Source of the DNA: a virus
Reading direction: 5' to 3' (one strand)
Virus record (IMG/VR): IMGVR_UViG_3300034196_000019
Location: 26,623 to 90,622 of that record
DNA: 64,000 nucleotides
In this document: positions 32,605 to 40,669 of the stretch, piece after piece
Layout: every line of letters begins with the position of its first letter
Numbering within the stretch: position 1 is the stretch's first letter
Made by a program: the position numbers and the translations under genes
The notes under the pieces: generated by a model
Told to the model about the DNA's origin: nothing
Seen by the model: only the letters and a program-made list of their open reading frames with translations
Database searches by the model: none

Positions 32605-32632
32605 TGTACAAGCCTCTGTACCAGAATGTCAA
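32605..32632 (-). promoter_or_regulatory. Main leftward early promoter with overlapping palindrome
   Basis: Leftward TTGACA (32627-32632) and TGTACA (32605-32610) are 16 bases apart. A palindrome TGTACA-6-TGTACC (32605-32622) covers the -10 box and part of the spacer. A related palindrome lies upstream at 32661-32681. This layout suggests a repressor or activator acting on early transcription. Confidence 0.5.
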
Positions 32633-32660
32633 GCTGTCTTATTGAAATTAACACAAATCT

Positions 32661-32681
32661 TGGTACAAAAGCTCTGTACCA
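32661..32681. promoter_or_regulatory. Perfect palindrome, likely operator
   Basis: TGGTACA-7-TGTACCA, two perfect 7-base arms. It shares the half-site with the palindrome over the leftward promoter, with centres 57-58 bases apart (about five or six DNA turns). Confidence 0.5.
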
Positions 32682-33063
32682 GTCCGCGACATCCATATTA
32701 TATATCCTTGGTACGGGACGCACCTGCGGATACTAAAACCAACACAGATATTCCTGACGGAATGCCATAAAATAAAATACAGTCAACACAAATCCAAGCT
32801 CTCGCTTATGACCTTGATCTATATTCTGTGTAAACACACAGGAAGTAATTACTCTTATAATACAGATCAAGAGCAACATCAAGATCTTTTTGTATTTGTG
32901 TTTGATTTTTATCTGTACAGCGTACAGCCTTATATTTTGTGTTGTCCGTAAGGACGCTTGAGTGTTCATGTGCAATGCACATAATATACACTATTCATTG
33001 CTACGCAATAGGCATACAGCAAGATTCTCCTCATACAAACCATTTCCTTTTGTAACACTCCTA

Positions 33064-33093
33064 TTTACAAAGCAAGCTATGTAATGCTATACT
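33064..33093 (+). promoter_or_regulatory. Rightward promoter for the 33160-36314 genes
   Basis: TTTACA (33064-33069), 18-base spacer, TATACT (33088-33093), about 65 bases ahead of the first rightward start codon. Confidence 0.6.
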
Positions 33094-33159
33094 GACTATT
33101 GAACACAATCAACATTTACAATAATAATTCCCTACAAATCAAAAGGATAAAACAATAAG

Positions 33160-33762
33160 ATGAGTGTATCTAGAGACCAATTAGCAACATATTTCTCCAG
33201 GGTGGGGAGTGGCTGGGGGATTACAAGTACGGGAGTACTGGATAGTCTACTGGAACCAGGGATAGCACAAGGGAATCCAGATACATTTGGTTGGTTCTCT
33301 TACGCTAACACAATGCCCACACAAACAATTCCAGGAAACGTGTGGACTACAATCATGAATGATGGGGCTGGTCCTATCTCTGATGCAAGGTTTCATCCAG
33401 ACGGTGTAACACGGATGCTCGATCCCGCTACAGGACTAATTCTTCTTGATGAACTGGCTGATGGTGATGAGGTGTATATTCGCCACATTGTTAACCTTAT
33501 TCCTCTTTCTAATCTTGTGCAATACAACTTCAGCCATTATTTCCCTGGAGATCTTACACGTATTCCAGCGAGTACACGTACTACACTTTCCGAGGGAGGG
33601 GGTGTACCAACACAAAGATTCTTACTAGACACTCATGTTTTCATGGATAACATTGTCACCAGAACAAACGGGATGCAGCCACAAGTGTATGTATCAGCAC
33701 CATCAGTTATTGAATACTCAGGATGCTATATTTCTGTTAGTCGTAGAGGAGTGAGAACTTAA
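33160..33762 (+). CDS. Unknown structural-type protein, probable fibre or decoration partner
   Basis: 200 aa, beta-rich with no signal peptide ('TPTQTIPGNVWTTIMNDGAGPISDARF' style). The look is that of a small jelly-roll or fibre-head domain. It overlaps the fibre gene at 33762 by one base, so the two are probably made together and interact. Assignment from composition and context. Confidence 0.6.
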   Translation: MSVSRDQLATYFSRVGSGWGITSTGVLDSLLEPGIAQGNPDTFGWFSYANTMPTQTIPGNVWTTIMNDGAGPISDARFHPDGVTRMLDPATGLILLDELADGDEVYIRHIVNLIPLSNLVQYNFSHYFPGDLTRIPASTRTTLSEGGGVPTQRFLLDTHVFMDNIVTRTNGMQPQVYVSAPSVIEYSGCYISVSRRGVRT

Positions 33763-36314
33763 TGTATACATGTATTCCTGTAGAAGTGGGTGTTGATATT
33801 GCATTAAGCAGAGCATTCTTCTTTACCTTTAATTCTCTCACACACTACGCTATGGATCTTGGAAACAATCGTGTACGGATTGGACGTAAGATTTCTGACC
33901 TTATTGAGATTGTAGAGACTCCAGTAAGTAGCTTTGTTGATGTAAATGGTGTGCCTGTTGCTAGCACATATACAGAGCTGAATAACTATTTCAATACTAA
34001 GAGTGGAAGTGTAAAGGCTGGTGAAGGGATTTCTGTAACTAACAACACAGTATCTGTCCTAGCCGGCGGCCCTAGTACTCTTGGTGGGTACAAAGTTGGT
34101 ACAGGCTTGATTGTAGATGGCAGTGGTAAGCTCTCTGCTAGTGCTGTCAGTGAAGTGACTAAAGTACTTGCTACAGAGGCTGAGATGCTAGCCTTGAGCA
34201 CAGAGACTCTGCGACCCTATCGTATTATTCGACTAGACACTAAACGTGTTTATTATCTGAATGCTGGAGATAGTCCTGCTGTACTGAGTAATTGGTTCAC
34301 TGGTCCATCTATTGAAACAACAGTACTTAGCTTTAAAGGTCGTACTGGTGTTCTTACATCAGAGTTTGGTGATTATAACTTTGATCTTATTCCTCTCGTA
34401 GATAAGACTTCTCAAGACTCTTATAAACTTGTAATTGATCAGAATAAACTGTACGTTGAGAACATAGCCACTTCCACCCGTACTGAAGTGAGCTATGCTA
34501 GCTCTATGAGTGATCTTGGTGTACGTCTTACTTCTTTGGAAGATATCGTCTCTAGCCCATCTACTGGCCTTGTTCGTAAAGTAGGTGATAACCAAGATGC
34601 AATTGCTAGCCTGAACAATGCTATCAACAATACTACTACAGGATTGGCTAATCGTGTAGCATCTCTTGAGCAAGCTACCCCATCCCCAGGCGCTGACTAT
34701 GCTCCACAAATTGCAGCATTGCAAGCTAAGGATACTGAACAAGACGCTGTGATTTCTTCTGTGAATAGTAAAGCAGATTCTGTTGCCTCAAATAATACAG
34801 TTCTTGATCAGCGCGTAACTGCACTTGAGAATATACCATCTGGTACAGATTACTCTACTCAGATTAGTGCTATTGAAAGCAAGAATACAACCCAAGATAC
34901 TAGGCTTACATCAGCAGAAGCATCACTATTAAATAAGGCATCTCTAGTCTCTGGTAAAGTGCCATATGAACAGCTACCAGAATTTCCTGTAGGCAGGAAA
35001 GTGAATGTTGCAAACCAAGCTGCTAGGTTGGCACTATCTATGTATGCAGACCTTACTATTGCCTATCAGAGTGATACAGGAGATGCTTGGGGATTAGATG
35101 CTAATGCTAATCCGGCTATCTCTGCAAATTGGTCTAAACTTGGGAATGCTCAAGCTATTGGTGTAGCATCTTTCAATGGACGTACAGGCCAGATCGGTCC
35201 AATGTCTGGTGATTATGATGCAGGTAAAATCTCTGAGCTAGTGGATAAGCGTTTTGTAAGTTCTGATCAAATTACAGACTGGAATTCTAGAGAGACAGTC
35301 TCTGGTTCTCAGACTAAGGCAAGTGCTGCACAAACAGCGGCTGTAGCTTCTGCTAAGACCTACGCTGATAGCACATTTATCCCCATGAGTCAGAAGTCAA
35401 CAGCAAATGGTGTAGCATCTCTAGGCTCAGATGGTAAAGTTCCAAGTGAGCAATTACCACCCTCTTCTCTTGTTACTATCCCACTACTCTCCTATACGGA
35501 CCGCACGTCTTTACGGGTGGCTACTACTTGGTATGTAAATAACAGCGCATATTTACGTAAGGTGCGTATTGAGGTGGCATATGTTATTGGGCTTGGCGCC
35601 TCTTTCTTAACGATTAGAGACTCACAAGGCGCTAATATATCCATATTTAATAGCGTTAAAGTTGGCAGTAATATTATTAACTCACAGATTATTGAAGTGG
35701 ATGTACCAGCCGGTTATTCATATCAATATACTAAAGGCGCAACAAACCCAGATCGTACAATTGTTCAGTGGTTGGAGGGGGATTTTACCGAAGGAAGCAC
35801 ATTTGTCCCTGCGTCTCAGAAAGGTATTGCTAATGGTGTAGCCCCTCTTGGAGCAGATAGCAAAGTTCCAGCAGCCAACCTACCCACTCCTGTAGATATT
35901 AGCGGACTGATCCCTCTTGCACAAAAAGGTGCTGTGAGTGGTGTTGCTCCTTTGGGTACAAATAGCCGTGTACCTTCTGCTAACCTTCCAACATACCTAC
36001 CACAAACCAAACGTATCTGGAGGGAGGTTAAAGGACAACGTGTTGTTGGCACCTATTACAAAAACTTATCCGGTAACGAACAGATTGTCCACGTTCGGCA
36101 CAAAGCAACCACAACAACGGGTCGTTTCACTCAGATCGTCGTTCGTGCATCTTCGGTATCACAATGGTTTAGCTTTTCAACCCTGAGTCCTTCGTCTCTT
36201 GGCTCTCAAGAGGAGGTTATGGCATCTGTACCCGCAGATTGGGAATATGCTGTGACAAATCAAGGAGGAACCACGGACATCAGCTTGATTGACATTTGGT
36301 ACGAAATGTACTGA
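33762..36314 (+). CDS. Tail fibre or spike-like protein (850 aa)
   Basis: Contains repeated fibre motifs. The 'FKGRTG...GDY' unit occurs near residues 195 and 475. At least three copies of 'xxPxxQKGxxxGVAxLGxxxxVPxxNLP' occur in the last third. Long heptad-like stretches (LDQRVTALENI, LTSLEDIV, TRLTSAEASLL) point to a trimeric coiled-coil shaft. The C-terminal 120 residues look like a beta-rich receptor-binding tip. It is far from the J/fibre block and in the opposite direction, so it may be a second host-recognition module. Confidence 0.8.
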   Translation: MYTCIPVEVGVDIALSRAFFFTFNSLTHYAMDLGNNRVRIGRKISDLIEIVETPVSSFVDVNGVPVASTYTELNNYFNTKSGSVKAGEGISVTNNTVSVLAGGPSTLGGYKVGTGLIVDGSGKLSASAVSEVTKVLATEAEMLALSTETLRPYRIIRLDTKRVYYLNAGDSPAVLSNWFTGPSIETTVLSFKGRTGVLTSEFGDYNFDLIPLVDKTSQDSYKLVIDQNKLYVENIATSTRTEVSYASSMSDLGVRLTSLEDIVSSPSTGLVRKVGDNQDAIASLNNAINNTTTGLANRVASLEQATPSPGADYAPQIAALQAKDTEQDAVISSVNSKADSVASNNTVLDQRVTALENIPSGTDYSTQISAIESKNTTQDTRLTSAEASLLNKASLVSGKVPYEQLPEFPVGRKVNVANQAARLALSMYADLTIAYQSDTGDAWGLDANANPAISANWSKLGNAQAIGVASFNGRTGQIGPMSGDYDAGKISELVDKRFVSSDQITDWNSRETVSGSQTKASAAQTAAVASAKTYADSTFIPMSQKSTANGVASLGSDGKVPSEQLPPSSLVTIPLLSYTDRTSLRVATTWYVNNSAYLRKVRIEVAYVIGLGASFLTIRDSQGANISIFNSVKVGSNIINSQIIEVDVPAGYSYQYTKGATNPDRTIVQWLEGDFTEGSTFVPASQKGIANGVAPLGADSKVPAANLPTPVDISGLIPLAQKGAVSGVAPLGTNSRVPSANLPTYLPQTKRIWREVKGQRVVGTYYKNLSGNEQIVHVRHKATTTTGRFTQIVVRASSVSQWFSFSTLSPSSLGSQEEVMASVPADWEYAVTNQGGTTDISLIDIWYEMY

Positions 36315-36326
36315 TCCTCCCACATT

Positions 36327-36356
36327 AGCCCAGCATTCGCTGGGCTTTCTTTTGCT
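36327..36356 (+). terminator. Rho-independent terminator after the fibre gene
   Basis: 8-bp stem AGCCCAGC/GCTGGGCT with an ATTC loop, then TTCTTTTG. Confidence 0.9.
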
Positions 36357-36368
36357 TAAAATAAATTC

Positions 36369-36396
36369 TTGACAGGATAAATGAAGGTGGTAAGAT
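36369..36396 (+). promoter_or_regulatory. Sigma70-type promoter for the small-gene cluster
   Basis: TTGACA, 16-base spacer, TAAGAT, just after the fibre terminator and about 110 bases ahead of the first small gene. Confidence 0.75.
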
Positions 36397-36508
36397 TAGC
36401 TCCAGAAGCAAAGAAAGTCCTTTGTTTTAAGGCCCTAAAAGATGCGTAATCGTCGCCCCTGTGGGGTACAGTGGTTTTGAAATTTAAACAGTTTTTGAGG
36501 AGTAAAAC

Positions 36509-36721
36509 GTGAACAAACAATACGGTATTGATGCACGACACGAAGCTACTTCTGACTGTCTCTATGCAAAGAGCTTGGGAAGTACAGCTTTGAATGAATT
36601 CCTCTCAAGCTGGCTGGATGAAGGCTATGAAGATATCCATAATAAAGATATGGATTATTATCTTGCATTGAAAGAAATCTCAGATAAGCTCAGCACACCA
36701 GAATGTCTTTTGGAGAATTGA
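36509..36721 (+). CDS. Small unknown protein (70 aa)
   Basis: GTG start after GAGGAG. Acidic helix near the middle (LNEFLSSWLDEGYEDIHN). First of a run of tightly packed small genes. Confidence 0.7.
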   Translation: MNKQYGIDARHEATSDCLYAKSLGSTALNEFLSSWLDEGYEDIHNKDMDYYLALKEISDKLSTPECLLEN

Positions 36722-36722
36722 A

Positions 36723-36938
36723 ATGACTTATTATCTTATTGGTGTAGTACTATCTTTCATCCTTACAGCTCTCACACAAGTGCTTGACTATTGCTGTGGG
36801 GTTGATGTAGATAAGAAAGAAGCTTTTAACTGGTCTCTGATCCTTTCTATTTGTAGCTGGCTTACAGCAGGGCTTGCTTTATCCTACATTATCAGCTATT
36901 ATCTCAGCCAGTTTAACTACCCTTGGAGAAATAAATGA
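36723..36938 (+). CDS. Two-segment membrane protein (71 aa)
   Basis: Hydrophobic helices at about residues 2-20 and 36-58 separated by a charged loop containing two cysteines. Function unknown. Confidence 0.7.
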   Translation: MTYYLIGVVLSFILTALTQVLDYCCGVDVDKKEAFNWSLILSICSWLTAGLALSYIISYYLSQFNYPWRNK

Positions 36939-37150
36939 ACACTGAAAAACGATCTTGCAAACTAACTTCTGCTGGTATTGAGAAATGGAGTGTCCATAAC
37001 ATCAAACCTGATCCAAGACAAGTATTCACTATAGAGTATCAAGCTAAAGACCAGTACTGGATCAAAGCATGGTGGGGAGAGTCTTGCATCCTCGGTTTAG
37101 ATATGGTAAATGAAGTATTTTGGGATGAAGCTCTTGGAGAGTATGTATGA
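36935..37150 (+). CDS. Small unknown protein (71 aa)
   Basis: ATG overlaps the upstream stop. Trp-rich beta-like segment (QYWIKAWWGES). Not recognised. Confidence 0.7.
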   Translation: MNTEKRSCKLTSAGIEKWSVHNIKPDPRQVFTIEYQAKDQYWIKAWWGESCILGLDMVNEVFWDEALGEYV

Positions 37151-37320
37151 CTCTTACATGGGCTTCCTCTATCAAATCTCAGCTAGAATTGCTAGGCTTC
37201 CTGTTCCACAAGCGTCCTTGTGATAATTATTGGGAGCTTTGTCTTGACAATGAATGCGTTAGTGTAAATAAATCTCTTGGTGATCTTATTCGTAATTCAG
37301 CTAAGGAGCTTGGTGTATGA
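37147..37320 (+). CDS. Small unknown protein (57 aa)
   Basis: ATGA overlap with the gene before and after. Helical start (ASSIKSQLELLGFLFHKRP), two cysteines later. Function unknown. Confidence 0.65.
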   Translation: MTLTWASSIKSQLELLGFLFHKRPCDNYWELCLDNECVSVNKSLGDLIRNSAKELGV

Positions 37321-37466
37321 GCAATATTAGGAAATATACACGAGAAGAGTTTAACGAGCTGCACCTTTCAACCGGAGAAAGTGTACAAGGGTGTAAAGCT
37401 CAGCTTGAACGTAAATACCTGAAAGAAGCTATAGATAATATCCAATCAATTTGGGATTACCGATGA
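37317..37466 (+). CDS. N-terminal piece of a frameshifted gene (50 aa)
   Basis: ATGA overlap with the gene upstream. Codes MSNIRKYTREEFNELHL... with a basic helix 'AQLERKYLKEAIDNI'. Around 37440 good coding sequence moves to the +1 frame, and this frame ends soon after at TGA. Confidence 0.55.
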   Translation: MSNIRKYTREEFNELHLSTGESVQGCKAQLERKYLKEAIDNIQSIWDYR

Positions 37467-38208
37467 TATCCTTGATCCAGACTATTACAAACATCTTGAG
37501 TCCGGTCTTAAATCTAAATGCACAGAATATGAAGATGGTGAACAAGAGTGGGAATCTCTTGAGGCTGAGTTTGAATATCGTAAGTTTGTCTCTCAATGGA
37601 AAGCTGTTTACAAAGAAGAGTCTTCCTATTCAGAACCTCTGCTGATTGATCGTAGCCACATTCGTCAAGATAGTGGTAATCCTTATATTGTTGCAGGATT
37701 CTTGACAGGAAAGGCCGATGTTCCTCTCTATGAATATAATCGAGCACAAACTGTAGAATCCTTGTTGCATGCTAAATTTAAGGCGCTTGGCTTTGAATTC
37801 AAAGAAGGCATAAGCTATTCTCAGACTGAAGGTAAGAAGTTGTACGGCAACAGCACACATTCTGGTTTGGAATATGTAACAGCCTTTGGTAAATATATCA
37901 TGCCAAAAGCTGATCTTCCTAAGACACGAGGTACGTTCAAAGGTAGCTTTGAGTATCTAGAAAGCATTTATCTGAAAGACAAAGAATGGATTGAATCTCT
38001 TATCCAGACAGGTTATAATCTTCACTTCAGGAATGAACAAGCATCTGGTGTACTGCTGGCTGATGTGTATAATGGTGTTAAGACAGCTATGAATTATGTG
38101 AATACCCTAGAGGTAAAAGTAAAAAGTGAGACAAGCAAGCGTAGTGCTGTAAATAAATTGCAAGACCTTCTTAAACTTGTTGAAAAAGAAATTATGGAGA
38201 TTAAATAA
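37435..38208 (+). pseudogene. Main piece of the frameshifted gene, no start codon of its own
   Basis: The frame is open from 37435 (just after a TAG) to 38208 and codes SNQFGITDDILDPDYYKHLES... through a 170-residue C-terminal domain with a helical end. The first ATG is at 37702, well inside the conserved-looking part. Joining to the piece at 37317 needs one extra base skipped near 37438-37446 and gives a protein of about 296 aa. Family not recognised; a natural mutation or a sequence error is possible. Confidence 0.55.
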
Positions 38209-38423
38209 TGTTGAGCAATAAATACACTGGTGAACGAGCATTCCATTTCTTTGATGAGAGGAAAATGAACACTCCAGAATACGGATTGACAATTCGTGAT
38301 TATTTTGCAGCTAAGGCTATGCAAGCCTGTCGTTCACGGAACTCATCCTATGCTGGTTGGCATGATCTTGCTGTAGATGCTTATGAAATTGCAGATGCCA
38401 TGATTGAGGCACGCTCCAAATGA
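38208..38423 (+). CDS. Small unknown protein (71 aa)
   Basis: ATG in a TAATG junction. Contains 'RDYFAAKAMQACRSR...YEIADAMIEARSK', a short helical pattern recurrent in phage proteins. Function unknown. Confidence 0.7.
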   Translation: MLSNKYTGERAFHFFDERKMNTPEYGLTIRDYFAAKAMQACRSRNSSYAGWHDLAVDAYEIADAMIEARSK

Positions 38424-38803
38424 TCAACGACGAATACGAACTATGCTTTGCTGGTCAGCTTGATAGCATATCTCCAAATGATGTTGACTTTTATGTAACA
38501 GCCCGTGTTACAGATTTTGTCAATACAAAGGGGACGTACTCTCCCCAAGCTGCTTGTCCAGAGGATTACTATGGAGAGCAATATCTTGAATGGGAATTGA
38601 CTTCTGCTGTCTATTGCGATGGTACACACGAAGAATATGAGGTATATGGGGACGAGGTTCGTTATCCGACCACAGCAGAACAGTGTTTTGTCCTAGAAAG
38701 TAAATATTCCTCCTTGATTTCATCCGAGCTTTGGGATATTATTGCTTCTGAACAAGCCGAAGAGGCGTATGATAAATATGATAGTGGACGATATAATGAC
38801 TAG
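38420..38803 (+). CDS. Unknown acidic protein (127 aa)
   Basis: Acidic, Tyr-rich; beta strands in the first half, helix at the end. ATGA overlap with the upstream gene. Not recognised. Confidence 0.7.
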   Translation: MINDEYELCFAGQLDSISPNDVDFYVTARVTDFVNTKGTYSPQAACPEDYYGEQYLEWELTSAVYCDGTHEEYEVYGDEVRYPTTAEQCFVLESKYSSLISSELWDIIASEQAEEAYDKYDSGRYND

Positions 38804-38999
38804 ACATGATAAATTCGAACTGAAGTATGCGGCTTATACAGGGGTAGATCCTGATGAGGTGAAGGCCTGCCGATTGTCTAATGGAAGCTACAATCTTCCT
38901 AAGATTGCATCAGCTTTCTATTGGTATGAGACAGCTTATATTCAAGGTAAGCTGGATAGAGAGTATGAAGATATTATGAGGAGTGTTAAAGGTGAGTAG
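38796..38999 (+). CDS. Small unknown protein (67 aa)
   Basis: Start taken at the ATG at 38796, which overlaps the upstream TAG, rather than the longer reading inside that gene. Ends 'LDREYEDIMRSVKGE'. Unknown. Confidence 0.65.
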   Translation: MTRHDKFELKYAAYTGVDPDEVKACRLSNGSYNLPKIASAFYWYETAYIQGKLDREYEDIMRSVKGE

Positions 39000-39162
39000 T
39001 ATTACACGCTATGATATTGGTCCTTACTCAAGTGGTATGGATGTGATTGAAGATGGGGAATGGACTCTTTACGACGACCACATTTCAGAAGTAAAGGCTT
39101 TACAAGAGGAAATTGCTCTGCTAAAGTCTAAGCTCAATTTTGATTGGAATAGTATTAAATAA
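38992..39162 (+). CDS. Small coiled-coil-like protein (56 aa)
   Basis: GTG start overlapping the upstream TAG. Ends in a leucine heptad (VKALQEEIALLKSKLNF). Coiled-coil partner protein of unknown role. Confidence 0.6.
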   Translation: MSSITRYDIGPYSSGMDVIEDGEWTLYDDHISEVKALQEEIALLKSKLNFDWNSIK

Positions 39163-39174
39163 TGGTATTTCTAA

Positions 39175-39474
39175 ATGACATCTAACAACGAACTTATTCG
39201 CACAGTGTGTAATTCCTTGTTCACAGATTTTAGTGAGCATATGACTAGCGAAGAGACAGTACAATATCTTGATGAATATGATGCTGAGCTATCTGATATT
39301 TACACAGAGACATATGACCTTCGATGTGGTACAAAGTATATTGCTTCACGTCTAAACAAGACAATGAGCCTTTACACAAGCAATCGTGGTTGCTATAATG
39401 CTGCTGTGGATGTAGCTACTACTCTGTTGAATCTGGCTCCACAAGAATATGCAAATAAATTTATCTTTAAATGA
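39175..39474 (+). CDS. Unknown helical protein (99 aa)
   Basis: Acidic helices in the first half and Ala/Leu-rich helix at the end. Not recognised. Confidence 0.7.
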   Translation: MTSNNELIRTVCNSLFTDFSEHMTSEETVQYLDEYDAELSDIYTETYDLRCGTKYIASRLNKTMSLYTSNRGCYNAAVDVATTLLNLAPQEYANKFIFK

Positions 39475-39483
39475 GCTATTAAA

Positions 39484-39660
39484 ATGAAACTTAAGCAAAG
39501 TGTATGTATCAAAGCAACACAGTTTGAAGCTGAATGTCCTCATTGTGGTAAGTGGGACGATTGGGGTAGTTGTGACCCAGCAGGCGAGGATGGCGAATGC
39601 CAAAGCTGTGGCAAAGAATATGAAGTACACCCAGACGCAGATATCGAATCTTACCAGTAA
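39484..39660 (+). CDS. Small zinc-ribbon protein (58 aa)
   Basis: Four cysteines in two pairs, CPHC (18-21) and CQSC (39-42), on an acidic background. Typical of a small zinc ribbon that binds a protein or RNA polymerase. ATG ten bases after the previous stop. Confidence 0.75.
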   Translation: MKLKQSVCIKATQFEAECPHCGKWDDWGSCDPAGEDGECQSCGKEYEVHPDADIESYQ

Positions 39661-39670
39661 GGAAATACCC

Positions 39671-39838
39671 TTGAAACAAGTAGTTAAAATTTCTAAACAA
39701 AAAGATCATGAATACGCTGAAGAAATTCAAGAGTATCGTAAGAATGAACGAGCTAAGCGTGATTCTCGTAAGGCTCAACGTAGTGCAAAACGTGGTAGTT
39801 TGGATACACCAAATAAAAGTAAAGGAGAAGATGAATGA
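39671..39838 (+). CDS. Small basic protein (55 aa)
   Basis: TTG start with AAGGAA ahead. Very rich in Arg, Lys and Gln (RKNERAKRDSRKAQRSAKR); could bind nucleic acid. A longer reading from 39500 runs through the zinc-ribbon gene and is not credible. Confidence 0.6.
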   Translation: MKQVVKISKQKDHEYAEEIQEYRKNERAKRDSRKAQRSAKRGSLDTPNKSKGEDE

Positions 39839-40074
39839 GTAAGACAACTTTTGATGTTCGCACAGATGAGAATTTTGAAGTGGACAAGATTGTATTTGCC
39901 AATCACCTAGACAAGACAGAATCCTGGGAAATTGCAGAGTACCTCGACAAGGTTGAGGACGGGCTAGTTGCAATTAATGGAAACGGTGATGCTATTTTTA
40001 TCCAAGATAAGCATCACGCCTTAAACCTCATCAAAGCCCTAGAGAAAGCCATCGAGCTTAAGTGGCTTGTATAG
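39835..40074 (+). CDS. Unknown protein (79 aa)
   Basis: ATG overlaps the upstream stop. Acidic alpha/beta protein ending in helix 'ALNLIKALEKAIEL'. Last gene before a terminator. Confidence 0.7.
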   Translation: MSKTTFDVRTDENFEVDKIVFANHLDKTESWEIAEYLDKVEDGLVAINGNGDAIFIQDKHHALNLIKALEKAIELKWLV

Positions 40075-40077
40075 ATC

Positions 40078-40107
40078 AAAGCCCACCGAATGGTGGGCTT
40101 TTCTTTG
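40078..40107 (+). terminator. Rho-independent terminator
   Basis: GCCCACC/GGTGGGC stem with a GAAT loop, followed by TTTTCTTTG. Confidence 0.9.
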
Positions 40108-40120
40108 TCTAAAATAAATG

Positions 40121-40149
40121 TTGACAAGAATATTTATTCTCTCTAGAAT
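40121..40149 (+). promoter_or_regulatory. Sigma70-type promoter for the metalloprotease-like gene
   Basis: TTGACA, 17-base spacer, TAGAAT, directly after a terminator and 25 bases ahead of the start codon. Confidence 0.8.
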
Positions 40150-40174
40150 CAAACACAGATAACGGGGAGCTATT

Positions 40175-40669
40175 ATGAATAGATTGAAACGGTGGTGGAT
40201 AGCTTACAAACTACTGAAGAAGTACAATCTAGGATACAGACCAACAGGAGGAGGCACATACCGCTGGTTTGATTGTGGTAAACGCCCACAGATAGAGATT
40301 AACCCCTTTCAGAATAATTTCTTTGAGACATTCTCCCACGAACTGGGCCATCACCTGTTCCATAAGATCTTCTACCTTACAAGAATTCCGGGTGACACAG
40401 GCTGGTATAAAAGTAATCTTGTATGGTACATGAATGGTGCTGATATTCCTGTAAACAAAGTGATTCACGAGGAAGCCTGTGCTTGTGCTACAATCATTGG
40501 AATTCGTATTGCTAAAGCTCTAGGTATTACTCTGGATAGGGGTTGGTTATTTCAGCAATTTCACACATATACAGGAGCAGCTTACTCTTATATGTCTAAA
40601 AATTGTGTTGACAGAGAATATCTAACTGAAGTAGTATCTGTCCTGAGCTTGAAGATTCATAAAACTTAA
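40175..40669 (+). CDS. Zinc metallopeptidase-like protein (HExxH, ImmA/IrrE-like)
   Basis: 164 aa. 'ETFSHELGHHLFH' supplies H55-E56-x-x-H59, and 'VIHEEACACA' supplies a third ligand glutamate (E99 or E100), as in gluzincin-type and ImmA/IrrE-like peptidases. No signal peptide, so it acts in the cytoplasm. ImmA-type enzymes cleave repressors or toxins; the target here is unknown. It has its own promoter and a GGGGAG ribosome site, which suggests a separately controlled, possibly host-directed function. Confidence 0.75.
   Translation: MNRLKRWWIAYKLLKKYNLGYRPTGGGTYRWFDCGKRPQIEINPFQNNFFETFSHELGHHLFHKIFYLTRIPGDTGWYKSNLVWYMNGADIPVNKVIHEEACACATIIGIRIAKALGITLDRGWLFQQFHTYTGAAYSYMSKNCVDREYLTEVVSVLSLKIHKT

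Larger units (their letters stand above)
32562..33159. other. Divergent control region with operators and mini-hairpins
   Basis: About 600 bases separate the leftward early and rightward units. I see no well-supported gene. Besides the promoters and palindromes listed separately, short perfect hairpins start at 32590 (6 bp, loop 3), 32750 (5/4), 32826 (6/4), 32913 (6/3), 32944 (4-bp stem with GTAA loop), 32968 (6/3) and 32997 (5/3). The last four are spaced 25-30 bases centre to centre. They have the same build as the array at 821-2256. Confidence 0.75.

Noticed and set aside
32806-32991. Leftward open frame of 61 codons in the divergent region
   Set aside because: The amino-acid sequence looks partly protein-like, but there is no ribosome site, the start codon is inside a hairpin, and three more hairpins lie in it. 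Left as undecided rather than annotated.
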